This document shows positions 63,282-64,000 of a stretch of 64,000 nucleotides of DNA, in pieces. The stretch is taken from the NCBI GenBank assembly GCA_958299035.1, contig CATQJL010000001.1, positions 54,362,333-54,426,332 on the forward strand, read 5' to 3'. A model generated the notes under the pieces. That model ran no database searches and was not told the DNA's origin. It saw only the letters and a list, made by a program, of their open reading frames with translations. Numbering within the stretch: position 1 is the first letter of the stretch; each line of letters begins with the position of its first letter. The translations under genes were made by a program, and so were the position numbers. Origin of the DNA: Cylicocyclus nassatus. Its lineage: Eukaryota; Nematoda; Chromadorea; Rhabditida; Strongylidae.

Positions 63282-64000
63282 TAACTGCTTCGCCTTCAAG
63301 TTGGCGATTGACATGCTTCGACGTGTTCTCGCACAAGCGCGCGAGGTTAAAAATGGTGCTAGTAAACAAACTGCTTGTTTACAATGCACAGTCGATATTA
63401 GAACATCAAGTATGACTCTTTGCAGACAATATTACTCCCAACTATATTACGTTGAAAGTTTCGGAAAATTATATGTTGTAATACACGCTCTCCAATTCGA
63501 TGGTTTTGGACCGACTAGTGGTTCGGAGCAAAAGTCTCGGCGAGTTTACATAGAAAACTACAGAAAGTAAATACTTAAAAAATTTTTAAAGACTTTTTCA
63601 TGTGTCTAGTATTTTATTTATCAATTCCTTGAACATTTTGTTATGACCTCTGTATCAGTGAAAGTGGCAGTGGTGAGTGCGGCTCTAGACTCTACATCTC
63701 TCTCGCGAATGTGCTCTCTGATCCTCAGGCCCAATTAGTGATCGAAGCTCCGCCCTCCACCCGCCTTGAACCTCTTTGGCTTGGACTATATGAGCGCTCA
63801 AAGAATTTTATTCAGCGAAAGAGACCGAACTAAGAAATGCCTCTTCCCATTTTTTGGACCCAGCCGTAAATGGATCTAAAATAGCCAGATGCTAGACGTG
63901 AGGTAAGTAAGTCTTGCATAATAGTTACCTATCTTTTCTGAACACAATTTGCTGTTGCGGGTAGAGATTGTCCTTGCTATAAATGTTTTTTTTTATGATC

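Overview
The window is nuclear DNA of an animal, almost certainly a nematode of the Rhabditina, probably strongylid (hookworm-like). This is inference. It rests on many introns of only 40-60 bp, AG acceptors a few bases before start codons (as in spliced-leader trans-splicing), an AIR-2-like Aurora kinase, an RTE-clade LINE, mariner, Tc1-like and hAT-like elements, and very many fold-back MITEs. Nothing bacterial or viral was seen.

Genes are few, split and mostly on the minus strand. Three loci are firm because exons, phases and families agree: a two-LIM-domain protein (48.0-50.6 kb, five exons), an Aurora B (AIR-2-like) kinase (55.2-59.2 kb, ten exons), and a pair of paralogous 66-residue cysteine-rich one-pass membrane proteins (42.0-42.3 and 61.9-62.2 kb, three exons each). 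Four more minus-strand loci have phase-consistent exons but no recognised family: 4.5-5.2, 14.6-15.3, 27.3-27.7 and 44.8-46.5 kb. A few single exon-like frames are listed at low confidence.

The rest is mainly transposon debris. From left to right: a small hAT-like MITE (3.1 kb); a TAA-flanked palindrome carrying a piggyBac-like MITE (9.5-10.6 kb); several AGGCA/TTAA MITEs (9, 13.6, 15.7, 17.1, 18.7, 27.8, 41.3, 45.2 kb); a broken RTE LINE (20.35-22.95 kb) abutting a decayed mariner with its own insert (22.96-24.71 kb); a 242-bp hAT-like relic (24.9 kb); a mariner-type palindrome with near-identical arms (31.0-31.9 kb); CTCAGACA fold-backs with 2-bp target duplications (29.1, 34.8, 37.5, 49.4 kb); 0.73-0.75 kb hAT-like MITEs with 8-bp duplications (39.9, 43.5, 48.4 kb); a Tc1-like palindrome in an Aurora intron (55.7-57.3 kb); and minisatellite-bearing fold-backs (60.4-61.6 kb).

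The genes do not form one obvious pathway. Their shared trait is tolerance of nested transposons in introns: the largest LIM intron holds four elements nested up to three deep, and one Aurora intron is about 70% a single palindrome. The least explained protein-coding content is the cysteine-rich membrane miniprotein pair; the most informative repeat content is the set of nested insertions whose related copies act as empty-site controls for target duplications.
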